A stretch of DNA of 64,000 nucleotides from Acidobacteriota bacterium. GTDB lineage: Bacteria > Acidobacteriota > Blastocatellia > UBA7656. A program made the translations under genes and the position numbers. The notes beneath the pieces were generated by a model. The model did not search any database and was not told the DNA's origin. It worked only from the letters and a program-made list of their open reading frames with translations. Location of the stretch: positions 1-64,000 of the forward strand of contig JACQDB010000086.1 of assembly GCA_016201275.1 (NCBI GenBank), in the 5' to 3' direction. Positions 34,076 to 43,317 of this stretch are shown one piece after another (position 1 is the first letter of the stretch; the number at the start of each line of letters is the position of its first letter).

Positions 34076-35143
34076 ATGGCGGTGAAATTCAAAGACTATT
34101 ATGAAGTGCTGGGCGTGGCGCGCAACGCTTCGGAAGAAGAGATTCGCGCTGCTTATCGCAAACTGGCGCGCCAACATCACCCAGATGTCAATCAAGGCAA
34201 TGCCGCCGCCGAAGAGAAGTTCAAAGAATTGAACGAAGCCAATGAAGTGTTGTCCGACCCCGAAAAACGCCGCAAGTATGACCAGTTGGGCGCGAACTGG
34301 AAAAACGGCGCGGACTTCACACCGCCGCCCGGCTGGCAACACACCAACATACGCTACCCCACAGATTTCCGCGAGGCCTTTCACAGCGACACGACCAAAA
34401 GCGACGAAGGCTTTGGCTTCGGCGGCTTCAGCGATTTCTTTGAAGCGATTTTCGGCGGACGGACAAACACGCAAAGCGGTCAGCGCTCACAGAGCCAATC
34501 ACGCAGCCAAACCACGCAGAGCCACCGCCCACGTTCGGCTCACGATTCCGAAATCGAAATCGCTATCTCGCTCGAAGAAGCGCATCGCGGCGGTCGCCAG
34601 AAAATCGCTCTCAGCCAAAAAGCTCGCACCTGCCCGGCCTGTCGCGGCGAAAAAAGATTGGGCAGCAACCTCTGCCCCGCCTGCAAAGGCGCAGGCCAAG
34701 TCGTCACCCAAAAGACCGTGGATGTAAATATCCCCGTGGGCGCACGCGATGGCGCGGTCATCAAAGCCGCCGGTCAAGGTCATCGCATTAACAATACCAA
34801 TCAACGCGGCGACCTCTACATCAAAATCAAAATCAAACCGCATACGGTCTTTACGGTCAGCGGCGATGATCTCAACGCAGAGCTTCCCATCACTCCTTGG
34901 GAAGCCGTGTTCGGTGCCAACATAGAAGTGCCAACCATCGAAGGCAAAGCCGAAATGAAGATTCAAGCGGGAGCGCAGGGCGGCCAACGTCTGCGCTTGC
35001 GCGGCTATGGTTTGAACAAACGCGGCGGCGGTCGCGGCGATTATTACATCAAACTCAAAATCGTCGTGCCACCCAACCCTACGGAAAAAGAACAACAACT
35101 TTTCCGCGAACTCGCTGACCTCAGCACTTTTAAGCCCAGATAA
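34076..35143 (+). CDS. DnaJ-family co-chaperone with a single zinc centre
   Basis: A 355-residue protein. The J domain (residues 5-70) carries HPD at 35-37, the DnaK-activating motif. A Gly/Phe/Gln/Ser-rich region follows to about residue 160. Only two CxxC units are present (CPACRGEKRL and CPACKGAG), so one zinc site, against four units (two sites) in classical DnaJ and none in CbpA. The C-terminal beta domains (VDVNIPVGARDGAVIKAAGQGH, RGDLYIKIKIKPH, GGQRLRLRGYGLNKRGGGRGDYYI) bind unfolded clients. It opens a same-strand block with clpB, hsp20 and lon. GGAGAG precedes the ATG at 34076. Confidence 0.9.
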   Translation: MAVKFKDYYEVLGVARNASEEEIRAAYRKLARQHHPDVNQGNAAAEEKFKELNEANEVLSDPEKRRKYDQLGANWKNGADFTPPPGWQHTNIRYPTDFREAFHSDTTKSDEGFGFGGFSDFFEAIFGGRTNTQSGQRSQSQSRSQTTQSHRPRSAHDSEIEIAISLEEAHRGGRQKIALSQKARTCPACRGEKRLGSNLCPACKGAGQVVTQKTVDVNIPVGARDGAVIKAAGQGHRINNTNQRGDLYIKIKIKPHTVFTVSGDDLNAELPITPWEAVFGANIEVPTIEGKAEMKIQAGAQGGQRLRLRGYGLNKRGGGRGDYYIKLKIVVPPNPTEKEQQLFRELADLSTFKPR

Positions 35144-35186
35144 AAAACGACTTATAAATCTGAGCGAGTCACTATCAAATTTTTTG

Positions 35187-35216
35187 TTGCACTAACACTC
35201 ATACCATTTATATAAT
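35187..35216 (+). promoter_or_regulatory. Sigma-70-like promoter of clpB
   Basis: TTGCAC (35187-35192) and a consensus TATAAT (35211-35216) are separated by 18 bp in an AT-rich spacer. Transcription would start about 35223, 43 bases before the clpB ATG. No CIRCE inverted repeat is seen. Confidence 0.6.
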
Positions 35217-35265
35217 CGGTTCTGGCATTCAAATTGAATATTACGAACGGAAATAGAGGTACTGA

Positions 35266-37896
35266 ATGGATATCAATCGGTTTACGGAAAAAGCGCAGGA
35301 AGCAGTACGGGCGGCGCAAACCTTAGCCACTCGTTACAGCAATCAACAGATTGAAGTCGAACATTTATTGATGGCCTTACTCGAACAGGAAGGCGGTTTG
35401 GTGACTTCGGTGATTGTCAAAGCCGGAGTCAATCTCGATTCCTTACGACCAGCCCTGGAAGCCGAAATCGCCAAATTCCCGAAAGTCTCTAGCCCTTCGG
35501 GGCCGGTGGATCAGGTCTATATCACTGCACGTTTGAACAAAGTCTTTGTCGCCGCCGAAGACGAAGCCAAAAAGCTTAAAGACGATTACATCAGCGTAGA
35601 GCATCTGTTGCTGGCTATCCTTGATGAAGGCGGCGCGGCCTCGCGTCTGCTCAACACTCTGGGAGCCAATCGCAAACGCCTCGAAGAGGTTTTGAAACAG
35701 GTGCGCGGCAATCAACGTGTGACAACGCAAAATCCCGAAGCGACTTATGAATCGCTGGAAAAATATGGCCGCGATCTGACCAAAGCCGCATCGCAAGGCA
35801 AGCTCGACCCGGTCATAGGGCGCGATGATGAAATCCGTCGCGTCATACAGGTGCTCTCGCGGCGCACCAAAAATAATCCTGTTTTGATAGGCGAACCCGG
35901 CGTCGGCAAAACCGCTATCGTCGAAGGCTTGGCGCAACGCATCATTCGCGGCGATGTGCCAGAGAGTTTGAAAAATAAGCGCATCGTCACTTTGGACATG
36001 GGCGCACTGGTTGCAGGCGCGAAGTATCGCGGCGAATTTGAAGAGCGTTTGAAAGCCGTCCTCAAAGAAGTGCAGGAATCGAACGGCGAAATTATTTTAT
36101 TCATAGACGAGATGCACACCATAGTCGGGGCGGGCGCAGCCGAAGGCTCTATGGATGCGTCGAATCTGTTAAAGCCTATGCTGGCGCGTGGCGAGTTGCA
36201 TTGCATAGGCGCGACGACTTTGGATGAATATCGCAAGCGCATCGAAAAAGACGCGGCTCTGGAAAGGCGTTTTCAACCGGTCACGGTTGACCAACCGACC
36301 GTCGAGGACACCATTTCGATTCTGCGCGGTTTGAACGAACGCTATGAAGTGCATCACGGTGTACGCATCAAGGATGCGGCGCTGGTATCGGCGGCGGTGT
36401 TGTCGCATCGTTATATCTCGGATCGTTTCTTGCCCGATAAAGCCATAGACTTGGTGGATGAAGCGGCGGCGAAATTGCGAACCGAAATTGACTCGATGCC
36501 TGCGGAGTTGGATGAAACTTTGCGGCGCGTGATGCAGTTGGAAATCGAACGCGAGGCGTTGAAGAAAGAGACCGACACGGCATCGAAAGGGCGTTTGGAA
36601 AAATTGGAAAGAGAGGTTGCCAATTTGAAAGCCAACGCCGACGCCCTCAAGGCGCAATGGACAGCGGAAAAGGAGTCCGTGCAAAAGGTTCGCGCCATCC
36701 GCGAAGAGATCGAGCAAACCAAAGTTGCCATCGAACAGGCCGAACGCGAATACGATTTGAACAAAGCCGCTGAACTTCGTTATGGCAAGCTCAATCAACT
36801 AGACAAACAGTTGCAGGAATATGAAGACGGTTTGGACAAACCCAAAAGCGGCACACGATTGCTGAAAGAAGAGGTTGACGAAGAGGACATCGCCGAAGTG
36901 GTCAGTCGTTGGACGGGCATACCGGTATCGAAACTGCTGGAAGGCGAGTTGCAGAAACTCTTGGCGCTGGAAGAGCATCTGCACAAGCGCGTCATCGGTC
37001 AGGATGAAGCCGTCAACAAAGTTTCCGATGCGGTGTTGCGCGCTCGTTCGGGACTCAAAGACCCCAATCGCCCGATTGGTTCGTTCATCTTTTTAGGTCC
37101 CACAGGCGTCGGCAAAACTGAACTGGCACGGGCGCTGGCCGGATTTTTATTCGATGACGAACACGCCATGATTCGCATAGATATGTCCGAGTATCAAGAG
37201 AAGCACACGGTGGCGCGATTGGTGGGCGCGCCTCCCGGTTACGTGGGTTACGAAGAAGGCGGACAGTTGACCGAAGCGGTGCGCCGCAGACCTTACTCGG
37301 TAGTTTTGTTTGATGAAGTAGAGAAAGCCCACAGCGATGTGTTCAATGTGTTGCTGCAAATCCTGGATGACGGGCGGCTCACCGATGGGCAAGGTCGGGT
37401 GGTGAATTTCAAGAACACGATTATCATCATGACCTCGAACATAGGCAGTCATTTGATTCTCGAATACAACGGCAAAGCTGAAGGCGAACAGTACGCCAGC
37501 ATGAAAAACAGCGTGTTGAATGAAATGCGCCGTCACTTCCGACCGGAGTTCTTAAATCGCGTTGATGAAATTATCGTCTTCCACGCGTTGACCATTGAAG
37601 ACTTGAAGCACATTGTTGATATACAGCTTGAGCGTTTGAGAAAGCGTTTGGATGAGCGCAGAATCAATCTGGAGTTGAGTGATGCAGCGCGTTCGCATTT
37701 GGCGCAAGTGGGCTTTGATCCGGTTTACGGAGCGCGTCCTTTGAAACGGACGATTCAACGCGAGATTGAAACGCCGCTTTCCCGGCTGATTTTGAAAGGC
37801 GAAGTGAAAGACAACTCGACCGTGCAAGTCGGCGTAAGCGCAGGGCAAATCACTTTCAACTCGCAACCGCAAGCGGCAGCCGAAGCCGGACGATAA
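35266..37896 (+). CDS. clpB: ATP-dependent disaggregase ClpB
   Basis: An 876-residue Hsp100 chaperone of normal length. The N-terminal Clp repeat domain covers 1-150. AAA-1 has Walker A GEPGVGKT at 209-216 and Walker [11 protein letters not shown]. The coiled-coil M domain lies at about 400-530. AAA-2 has GPTGVGKT at 611-618 and [12 protein letters not shown]. ClpB hexamers thread aggregated proteins together with DnaK/DnaJ. A dnaJ-like gene lies directly upstream and hsp20 and lon downstream, which fits a protein-quality-control block. AGAGG precedes the start. Confidence 0.97.
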   Translation: MDINRFTEKAQEAVRAAQTLATRYSNQQIEVEHLLMALLEQEGGLVTSVIVKAGVNLDSLRPALEAEIAKFPKVSSPSGPVDQVYITARLNKVFVAAEDEAKKLKDDYISVEHLLLAILDEGGAASRLLNTLGANRKRLEEVLKQVRGNQRVTTQNPEATYESLEKYGRDLTKAASQGKLDPVIGRDDEIRRVIQVLSRRTKNNPVLIGEPGVGKTAIVEGLAQRIIRGDVPESLKNKRIVTLDMGALVAGAKYRGEFEERLKAVLKEVQESNGEIILFIDEMHTIVGAGAAEGSMDASNLLKPMLARGELHCIGATTLDEYRKRIEKDAALERRFQPVTVDQPTVEDTISILRGLNERYEVHHGVRIKDAALVSAAVLSHRYISDRFLPDKAIDLVDEAAAKLRTEIDSMPAELDETLRRVMQLEIEREALKKETDTASKGRLEKLEREVANLKANADALKAQWTAEKESVQKVRAIREEIEQTKVAIEQAEREYDLNKAAELRYGKLNQLDKQLQEYEDGLDKPKSGTRLLKEEVDEEDIAEVVSRWTGIPVSKLLEGELQKLLALEEHLHKRVIGQDEAVNKVSDAVLRARSGLKDPNRPIGSFIFLGPTGVGKTELARALAGFLFDDEHAMIRIDMSEYQEKHTVARLVGAPPGYVGYEEGGQLTEAVRRRPYSVVLFDEVEKAHSDVFNVLLQILDDGRLTDGQGRVVNFKNTIIIMTSNIGSHLILEYNGKAEGEQYASMKNSVLNEMRRHFRPEFLNRVDEIIVFHALTIEDLKHIVDIQLERLRKRLDERRINLELSDAARSHLAQVGFDPVYGARPLKRTIQREIETPLSRLILKGEVKDNSTVQVGVSAGQITFNSQPQAAAEAGR

Positions 37897-37906
37897 TAAA
37901 ATAAGG

Positions 37907-38857
37907 ATGAATCAATTGCAAAAACCTCGGAACTTCAAATTCATGATTCTGGTTGTAGCGTGTCTGGTGGGTTTGGCTACGCCATCAATTGGCGCATTAC
38001 AGCAGCCTCAAAATGTGCAGAGCAAACGCACTGTCCATCTCAACGTCTTGGTAACTGATTTGCAGAATCGTCCGTTGACAGAGGTGAAGCAGGAGGAGTT
38101 CAGCGTCTTTGAAGATGACGTGCCGCAAACCATTACTTATTTTTCAAAGAGCGAGCGCCCTCTCGTTTATTGCCTTTTGATGGACACCTCTGGTTCGCTC
38201 AAACCGGTAATCAACCCTTTGATAGACAGCGCAAAAATTATCGTCAACAGCAGCAAGCCTGCTGATGCTGCCGCGTTGATTGCCTTTAACGAGATGGCTG
38301 ACTTGCTGGCGGAATTCTCCTCCGAAACGGGCGCTCTGCTGCGTTCTCTCGATGACTTACGGACGCAAGCCAGAGGTTCTACCGCTGTGCTGGATGCACT
38401 GTTTCTGGCAACAGAGTATGTAACAAAATATCAGCCTGCGGATACTCTCAGCCGTCGGGCAATTATTTTACTGACCGATGGGCAGGATCGTGAAAATTAT
38501 TACAAGACAGATGAAATAAAAAAAATTCTGCGAAAAGAGAATGTGCAAATTTTTGCTGTGGGCATTCGCTTTAAAGAGGATTCAAGCAACCAAAAGCAAC
38601 GCGCCAGTAAGCTCTTGCAAGAGCTTACACAAGAAACCGGGGGGCAAGTATTTTTCGCCACCTCAAGCAAGGAGTTGCAAAGCGTTGCAGGCGATTTACT
38701 CAATAGGCTGCGCTCTCAATACATCATAGGCTATAAGCCTGTCGCCGATTCTCCAAAAAATTCTTATCACAAAGTAAAAGTGGCAATAGCGGATGCAGCA
38801 AGTCATGATAAGCGTATCGTCATCACCCGCACAGGATATACGCTTACAGGCAAATAG
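37907..38857 (+). CDS. Secreted VWFA-related protein (TIGR03436 type)
   Basis: A 316-residue protein with a signal peptide at about 1-30. A short N-terminal beta region follows (VHLNVLVTDLQNRPLTEVKQEEFSVFEDDVPQTITYF), typical of acidobacterial VWFA-related proteins. The von Willebrand A domain has an intact MIDAS motif DTSGS, with later T and D positions in GSTAVLDAL and LLTDGQD. The C-terminus (LRSQYIIGYKP) is also family-typical. It starts 11 bases after clpB and is followed by hsp20, so it is embedded in a chaperone unit although it is exported. Role unknown; metal-dependent protein binding outside the cytoplasm is likely. Confidence 0.88.
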   Translation: MNQLQKPRNFKFMILVVACLVGLATPSIGALQQPQNVQSKRTVHLNVLVTDLQNRPLTEVKQEEFSVFEDDVPQTITYFSKSERPLVYCLLMDTSGSLKPVINPLIDSAKIIVNSSKPADAAALIAFNEMADLLAEFSSETGALLRSLDDLRTQARGSTAVLDALFLATEYVTKYQPADTLSRRAIILLTDGQDRENYYKTDEIKKILRKENVQIFAVGIRFKEDSSNQKQRASKLLQELTQETGGQVFFATSSKELQSVAGDLLNRLRSQYIIGYKPVADSPKNSYHKVKVAIADAASHDKRIVITRTGYTLTGK

Positions 38858-38882
38858 CCTCAGAACCAATGGAGAGAATATT

Positions 38883-39269
38883 ATGTCCAGAAGCAAAAAA
38901 GTATATATTGCGCGGCTCACATCTGATATGCCGTTTCAACGCACCAGCGGCCCGTTGTGGCAACCGGCGGCGGATATTTATCGTTGTCCACACGGCTATA
39001 AAATCAAGTTCGATCTGGCTGGCGTCAAACCCGAAGACATCGAAGTATTGGTGGCGGAAAATCGCATCATCATCCGAGGCGTGCGCCGCGATTCGGTCAT
39101 CACGCAAGGTTGGAGTTATCAACAACTCGAAATCACCTACAGCCGTTTCGAGCGCGTCTTGCAAATTCCCTGCGACTTATCGCAAGCCGACATTCGCGTG
39201 GAATCCGTAGATGGCTGGCTGCTGGTGCATATAGATCATGCCGAGCAACCGTCCGGTGAAGGAAAATAG
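38883..39269 (+). CDS. Small heat-shock protein Hsp20
   Basis: A 128-residue holdase. The alpha-crystallin domain runs from about WQPAADIYRCPHGYKIKFDLAGVKPEDIEV to LLVHIDHAE, with the A-x-x-x-n-G-v-L-like stretch altered to ADIRVESVDGWLLVHI. No IxI motif is evident in the short C-terminal tail. Family members hold unfolding proteins until ClpB/DnaK act. GGAGAG lies seven bases before the ATG at 38883. The start is 25 bases after the VWFA stop codon, so it is co-transcribed. Confidence 0.9.
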   Translation: MSRSKKVYIARLTSDMPFQRTSGPLWQPAADIYRCPHGYKIKFDLAGVKPEDIEVLVAENRIIIRGVRRDSVITQGWSYQQLEITYSRFERVLQIPCDLSQADIRVESVDGWLLVHIDHAEQPSGEGK

Positions 39270-39372
39270 AGGCTTCAACATGGATTTAGAATCGTGCGTA
39301 GATTCATCACCACAAAAACCGTTGACGCAACTTATCGGTTGCGGAATCTGACCGCCGATTGTTCAGGAGAAT

Positions 39373-41856
39373 ATGATGGAAGACATGAACCAAGAACTGA
39401 ATCAAGACCAACAACCACAAGGGAAAATTCTCGAACTACCGATCTTACCGTTACGCAACACGGTGATTTTCCCGTCCGGCATTTCGCCGCTTACCGTGGG
39501 ACGCGCCATGTCGCTGGCGGCAGCCGAAGCCGCGCTTTCTACGGAAGAAAAATTATTAGGCGTCATCGCTCAACGCGAAGACAACGACACTGAACCAACC
39601 AGAGACAACCTTTACGCCACTGGTACGGTCGTCGTCATCAATCGCATGATGCGCGCCCCCGGCAATGAAGAGGTGCTGCATTTGATCGTACAAGGGCAAG
39701 AGCGTTTTCGCGTCCTCGGTTTTACCGAACAGGAGCCGATGTTAAAGGCTCGCGTAGAAATTTTGCCGGAACCGCTGCGTGAAAAATCCCTGGAAGTCGA
39801 AGCCTTGCGAAGAAATATCACGGCGCTGGTGCAAAAGGCGCTGAACCTGTTGCCGAATATTCCCGCCGAGATTCGCAGCATCGTCACCTCCAATGATGAC
39901 TATGTGCGGCTCGCTTATTTTTTAGGTTCGGTGCTGGAACTGGAGGTTGAAAAAGAGCAGGCATTGCTGGAAGCCGGTACGGAAGGCGAGTTGCTCGGTT
40001 TGATGCACACCTATCTTTCGCACGAAGTGGATGTGCTGGAAATTCGCAACAAAATTTCCAATCAAGCACAGGAAGAGTTGGGCAAGGCGCAGCGCGATTA
40101 TATTTTGCGCGAGCAGATGAAGCAGATTCAAAAAGAGCTGGGCGAAAGCGAACCCGAACAGGCCGAAGCCTTGATGCTGCGCGAGCGCGTCGAAAAAGCC
40201 GACCTGCCGGAAGAGATACGCAAAGAGGCCGAGCGCGAATTGCGCCGCCTCGAACGCTTGCCTTCCGCCGCGCCCGATTACAATGTCATACGCACTTACC
40301 TGGAATGGATTTTGGATTTGCCGTGGAATAAAAGCACCGAGGACGCGCTCGATTTGAACAATGCGCGCACCGTACTTGATGAAGACCATTATGATCTGGT
40401 GGACATCAAAGATCGCATACTTGAACACCTGGCGGTCATCAAACTCAACCCGACCAGCAAAGCGCCTATACTTTGTTTCGTCGGTCCTCCGGGTGTCGGC
40501 AAAACCAGTTTGGGGCAATCCATCGCCCGCGCTATGGGGCGCAAGTTCGAGCGTATGTCTCTGGGCGGGGTGCGCGATGAAGCCGAATTGCGCGGCCATC
40601 GGCGCACCTACATAGGTTCTATGCCGGGGCGCATTATTCAAGCCTTGCGCCGCGCAGGGGTCAACAACCCTGTGATGATGCTCGATGAGGTGGATAAACT
40701 GGGCATGGATTTTCGCGGCGATCCGGCGTCGGCCTTGCTGGAAATTCTCGACCCGGCGCAGAACTTTTCGTTCCGCGATCATTATCTGGATTTGCCTTTC
40801 GATCTATCGAAAGTCTTTTTCATAGCGACGGCCAACTCGCTCGCGCCGATTCCGCCGGCCTTGCGCGACCGCATGGAAATTATTCAACTGGCAGGCTACA
40901 GCGAAGAAGAAAAGTTGCACATCGCCAGACAGTATCTGGTGAAACGTCAAATCAAGGAAGCCGGTTTGCGAGAAGATCAACTGCAAATCCCGGACGAAAC
41001 GATTCAAGCAGTTATCTCGCGCTACACACGCGAAGCGGGAGTGCGCCAACTGGAACGCACGATAGGCAAACTCGGTCGCAAGGTGGCGTTGAAAGTAGCG
41101 CAAGGCAATGGCGAAGCGTTCATCATCAAGCCCGAAGAACTGGAAGACTATCTGGGACATGAAAGATTTTTTCAGGAGTCGGCAAGAGACATTTTACCGA
41201 CCGGCGTCGCCACCGGCCTGGCGGTCACCGATATGGGCGGCGAAGTGCTGTTTATCGAAGCGATGAAATTGCCTGGCTCGAAAGGCTTGACGCTCACCGG
41301 TCAGTTGGGAGAAGTGATGCAGGAGTCGGCGAAAGCGGCGCACAGTTATCTGTGGGGGCATTCGGTTGATCTGGGCATCAATTGTCTGGACTTCGAGAAG
41401 AACGGCATACACGTACACGTACCGGCGGGCGCGATTCCCAAAGATGGCCCTTCGGCAGGCGTAGCGATTGTGTCGGCCTTCGCGTCTCTGTGTTCGGGCA
41501 GACCAGTGCGTAGCGATACGGCGATGACCGGCGAAATCACTTTGAGCGGTCTGGTCTTCCCTGTCGGCGGTATCAAGGGCAAAGTGCTGGCAGCGCGCCG
41601 CGCAGGCATCAAGCGCGTCGTTTTGCCAAAGCGCAACGAGCCGGATGTGAAAGACATTCCCGAAGAATCGTTGCAGGGTTTGGAGATTGTCTTTGTGCAA
41701 ACGATTGATGAAGCGTTGCGCCAGACGCTGACGCCTGAAGTCTCTGGACAGATTAAAGACACCGACGAGTTGGGTGCGCCGCTGCCGCTCAAAGAGCCGG
41801 TACGTGACAGCAATGAAGCGCGTGCTTCGTTCGGCGGTCAACGGCAAAGCGAGTAG
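39373..41856 (+). CDS. lon: ATP-dependent protease Lon
   Basis: An 827-residue LonA-type protease. The N-terminal substrate domain (ILELPILPLRNTVIFPSGISPL onward) reaches about residue 225. The AAA module has Walker A GPPGVGKT at 371-378. The C-terminal serine protease has its catalytic dyad at Ser694 (KDGPSAG) and Lys737 (GGIKGK), 43 residues apart as in E. coli. The enzyme degrades misfolded and short-lived regulatory proteins. It is the last gene of the chaperone/protease block and is followed by a strong hairpin. CAGGAG precedes the ATG. Confidence 0.97.
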   Translation: MMEDMNQELNQDQQPQGKILELPILPLRNTVIFPSGISPLTVGRAMSLAAAEAALSTEEKLLGVIAQREDNDTEPTRDNLYATGTVVVINRMMRAPGNEEVLHLIVQGQERFRVLGFTEQEPMLKARVEILPEPLREKSLEVEALRRNITALVQKALNLLPNIPAEIRSIVTSNDDYVRLAYFLGSVLELEVEKEQALLEAGTEGELLGLMHTYLSHEVDVLEIRNKISNQAQEELGKAQRDYILREQMKQIQKELGESEPEQAEALMLRERVEKADLPEEIRKEAERELRRLERLPSAAPDYNVIRTYLEWILDLPWNKSTEDALDLNNARTVLDEDHYDLVDIKDRILEHLAVIKLNPTSKAPILCFVGPPGVGKTSLGQSIARAMGRKFERMSLGGVRDEAELRGHRRTYIGSMPGRIIQALRRAGVNNPVMMLDEVDKLGMDFRGDPASALLEILDPAQNFSFRDHYLDLPFDLSKVFFIATANSLAPIPPALRDRMEIIQLAGYSEEEKLHIARQYLVKRQIKEAGLREDQLQIPDETIQAVISRYTREAGVRQLERTIGKLGRKVALKVAQGNGEAFIIKPEELEDYLGHERFFQESARDILPTGVATGLAVTDMGGEVLFIEAMKLPGSKGLTLTGQLGEVMQESAKAAHSYLWGHSVDLGINCLDFEKNGIHVHVPAGAIPKDGPSAGVAIVSAFASLCSGRPVRSDTAMTGEITLSGLVFPVGGIKGKVLAARRAGIKRVVLPKRNEPDVKDIPEESLQGLEIVFVQTIDEALRQTLTPEVSGQIKDTDELGAPLPLKEPVRDSNEARASFGGQRQSE

Positions 41857-41898
41857 TCGGCGTTGAAGGACGAAGAGCAACATTGTTATTGATCCCAG

Positions 41899-41940
41899 CG
41901 GGCGATCATTTGAAGTGAGGTTCAAATGGTCGCCCGTTTC
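41899..41940 (+). terminator. Strong hairpin after lon
   Basis: CGGGCGA-T-CATTTGAA pairs with TTCAAATG-G-TCGCCCG around a short loop, then TTTC follows. The long stem and its place 43 bp after lon suggest termination, though the T-run is short. Confidence 0.6.
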
Positions 41941-42035
41941 ACGTCAACCGGCCTTGCCGCCGTCTGGTTTGCGACGCGCTCAGAGTCATTCCGTTCTCGT
42001 TGACGAGAGAGGAAATGGAACTACAGATAAACCCC

Positions 42036-42162
42036 TAGAGCGGTTTTGGTTTGAGATTACTGAAATATCAAACCCGTTGAGCGGCGGTCGAAGACCTTCG
42101 CGCGGTCGAAGACCGCGGCTCAACGATAGGGGGTTCCGTACACCCATATGCAAACCGCTCTA
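42036..42162. mobile_element. 127-bp TA-flanked inverted-repeat element (MITE-like), copy 2
   Basis: Same element as 33779-33905, in inverted orientation and of identical length. Ends are TAGAGCGGTTTTGG and CAAACCGCTCTA, with TA on both sides. The palindromic core is TTGAGCGGCGGTCGAAGACC with small differences from copy 1. The two copies flank the dnaJ-clpB-vwfa-hsp20-lon block. Confidence 0.8.
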
Positions 42163-42308
42163 TGAACCCCGCTACCCGAACAAGAGATCAGCTTCCAACT
42201 TTTCCTATAGGTGTTTATCTGTGTGCCTCTGTGGTTTCTTCTCAGTCATCGAGAATGGAATAACCCTGGCGGCGCGCTGGCGCGATTTCACCAGCCCCAA
42301 ATTAATCC

Positions 42309-42340
42309 TTGACTCTGGACTTGGCTTCAGGGTGTACACT
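42309..42340 (+). promoter_or_regulatory. MerR-type promoter/operator with 20-bp spacer
   Basis: TTGACT (42309-42314) and TACACT (42335-42340) are 20 bp apart. The spacer holds an imperfect dyad CTGGA...TTCAG, as in ZntR/HmrR/MerR operators, where the long spacer is bridged by DNA distortion. The ATG lies only seven bases after the -10 box, so the transcript would have almost no leader. Confidence 0.7.
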
Positions 42341-42347
42341 CTCTTTT

Positions 42348-42779
42348 ATGCCAGACAAGCCGCTGCAAATTGGTGAAGTTGCCGCGCTCGCTGGCGTCAG
42401 TGTTGATGCCGTTCGGTATTACGAGAGGCGGCGACTCTTGAATCGTGCGCCGCGTTCGACCGGCAACTTTCGCCTGTTCACGACCGCAGCCGTCGAGCGC
42501 ATAAACTTCATCAAGCAAGCTCAGGAGATGGGGCTGTCGCTTGATGAAATAGAGGAATTGCTCGCTAGCGATGGCAGCGTTTCTCAATGTCAAAAGGTGC
42601 GCGACCTGTTGACAGAAAAGATTACGGAAGTGGAGCGGCGCATGAAGAAGTTGGGCGAGTTCAAGCGCACGCTGTCGCGCCATCTTGCCGCTTGCGAAAA
42701 AGAGTTGCAACAACACGAGGCACCGGCCTCCTGTCCGGTGATAGTGCAGATGAAACACTCGCGAAAGGGGAAGAGGTGA
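42348..42779 (+). CDS. MerR-family metal-responsive regulator
   Basis: A 143-residue regulator. The winged-helix part is LQIGEVAALAGVSVDAVRYYERRRLL-R-PRSTGNFRLF, then a long dimerisation helix. Three Cys lie where MerR binds metal: Cys in SQCQKV, Cys 35 residues on in LAACEKEL (same distance as C82-C117 of Tn501-type MerR), and Cys in ASCPVI. The last loop is 13 residues rather than 9, so the ligand may be Hg(II), Zn, Pb or another soft metal. It is probably autoregulated through the overlapping long-spacer promoter, and a secreted thioredoxin-like gene follows four bases after its stop. Confidence 0.86.
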   Translation: MPDKPLQIGEVAALAGVSVDAVRYYERRRLLNRAPRSTGNFRLFTTAAVERINFIKQAQEMGLSLDEIEELLASDGSVSQCQKVRDLLTEKITEVERRMKKLGEFKRTLSRHLAACEKELQQHEAPASCPVIVQMKHSRKGKR

Positions 42780-42783
42780 AGCT

Positions 42784-43188
42784 ATGAAAACTCTGTTGTG
42801 TAGTCTCCTCATCGTCAGTTGCCTGGCCTGGGGCAGTGCTGCCGCGCCGCAGAAGAGGCTGGCAGGCAAAGGAAAAGTAAACGTGAAAATTGAATTTTTA
42901 TATTTCGATAGTTGTCCATCTTACCAGCAGGCGCTGGCCAATCTGAAAGCGGCTTTGAAAGAAAAACATCTGACGGCGGACTTGGTCTTGATCAAAGTTG
43001 AGTCGGAAGACCAAGCTCAAAAGGTGGGCTTTCAAGGCTCGCCTTCCATCCGAATTAACGGCAAAGATTTAGAAGGCCGGGACGAAGGCTTCAGTTTCAG
43101 TTGCAGGCTTTACGAAGTGAACGGAAAGCCGTCAACCACGCCTAGCCAAGAGGCCATCCTCGCCAAGCTGGAGCACCTGGCGCAGTGA
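42784..43188 (+). CDS. Secreted thioredoxin-fold protein, MerR-linked
   Basis: A 134-residue protein. The signal peptide covers about 1-20 (LLCSLLIVSCLAWGSAAA). The mature domain reads VKIEFLYFDSCPSYQQALANLKAAL, then LIKVESEDQAQKVGFQGSPSIRINGKDL. It is a thioredoxin-like fold with only one Cys in the usual active-site place (CPSY) and a cis-Pro-like GSPS. A second Cys sits in FSCRLYEVNG, so the two may pair or bind metal. It forms an operon with the MerR regulator, which suggests a periplasmic metal-handling role. This is inferred from context; the family has no firm function that I know. Confidence 0.8.
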   Translation: MKTLLCSLLIVSCLAWGSAAAPQKRLAGKGKVNVKIEFLYFDSCPSYQQALANLKAALKEKHLTADLVLIKVESEDQAQKVGFQGSPSIRINGKDLEGRDEGFSFSCRLYEVNGKPSTTPSQEAILAKLEHLAQ

Positions 43189-43317
43189 CCGCGAGGCAAT
43201 GCGGGTACTGCTTCAATGAAGTGAAAAAGGAAAGGGTCGCGTAGTGTCGCACTAGGAGCGCGAACATCCTTGTCCGCGCTCCCACTCTGAATTTCCAAAC
43301 GCGCTGGCCTTCTCCAC

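Noticed and set aside
35144-35265. CIRCE operator before clpB
   Set aside because: GCACTAACACTC is reminiscent of one half, but there is no inverted second half at the right distance.
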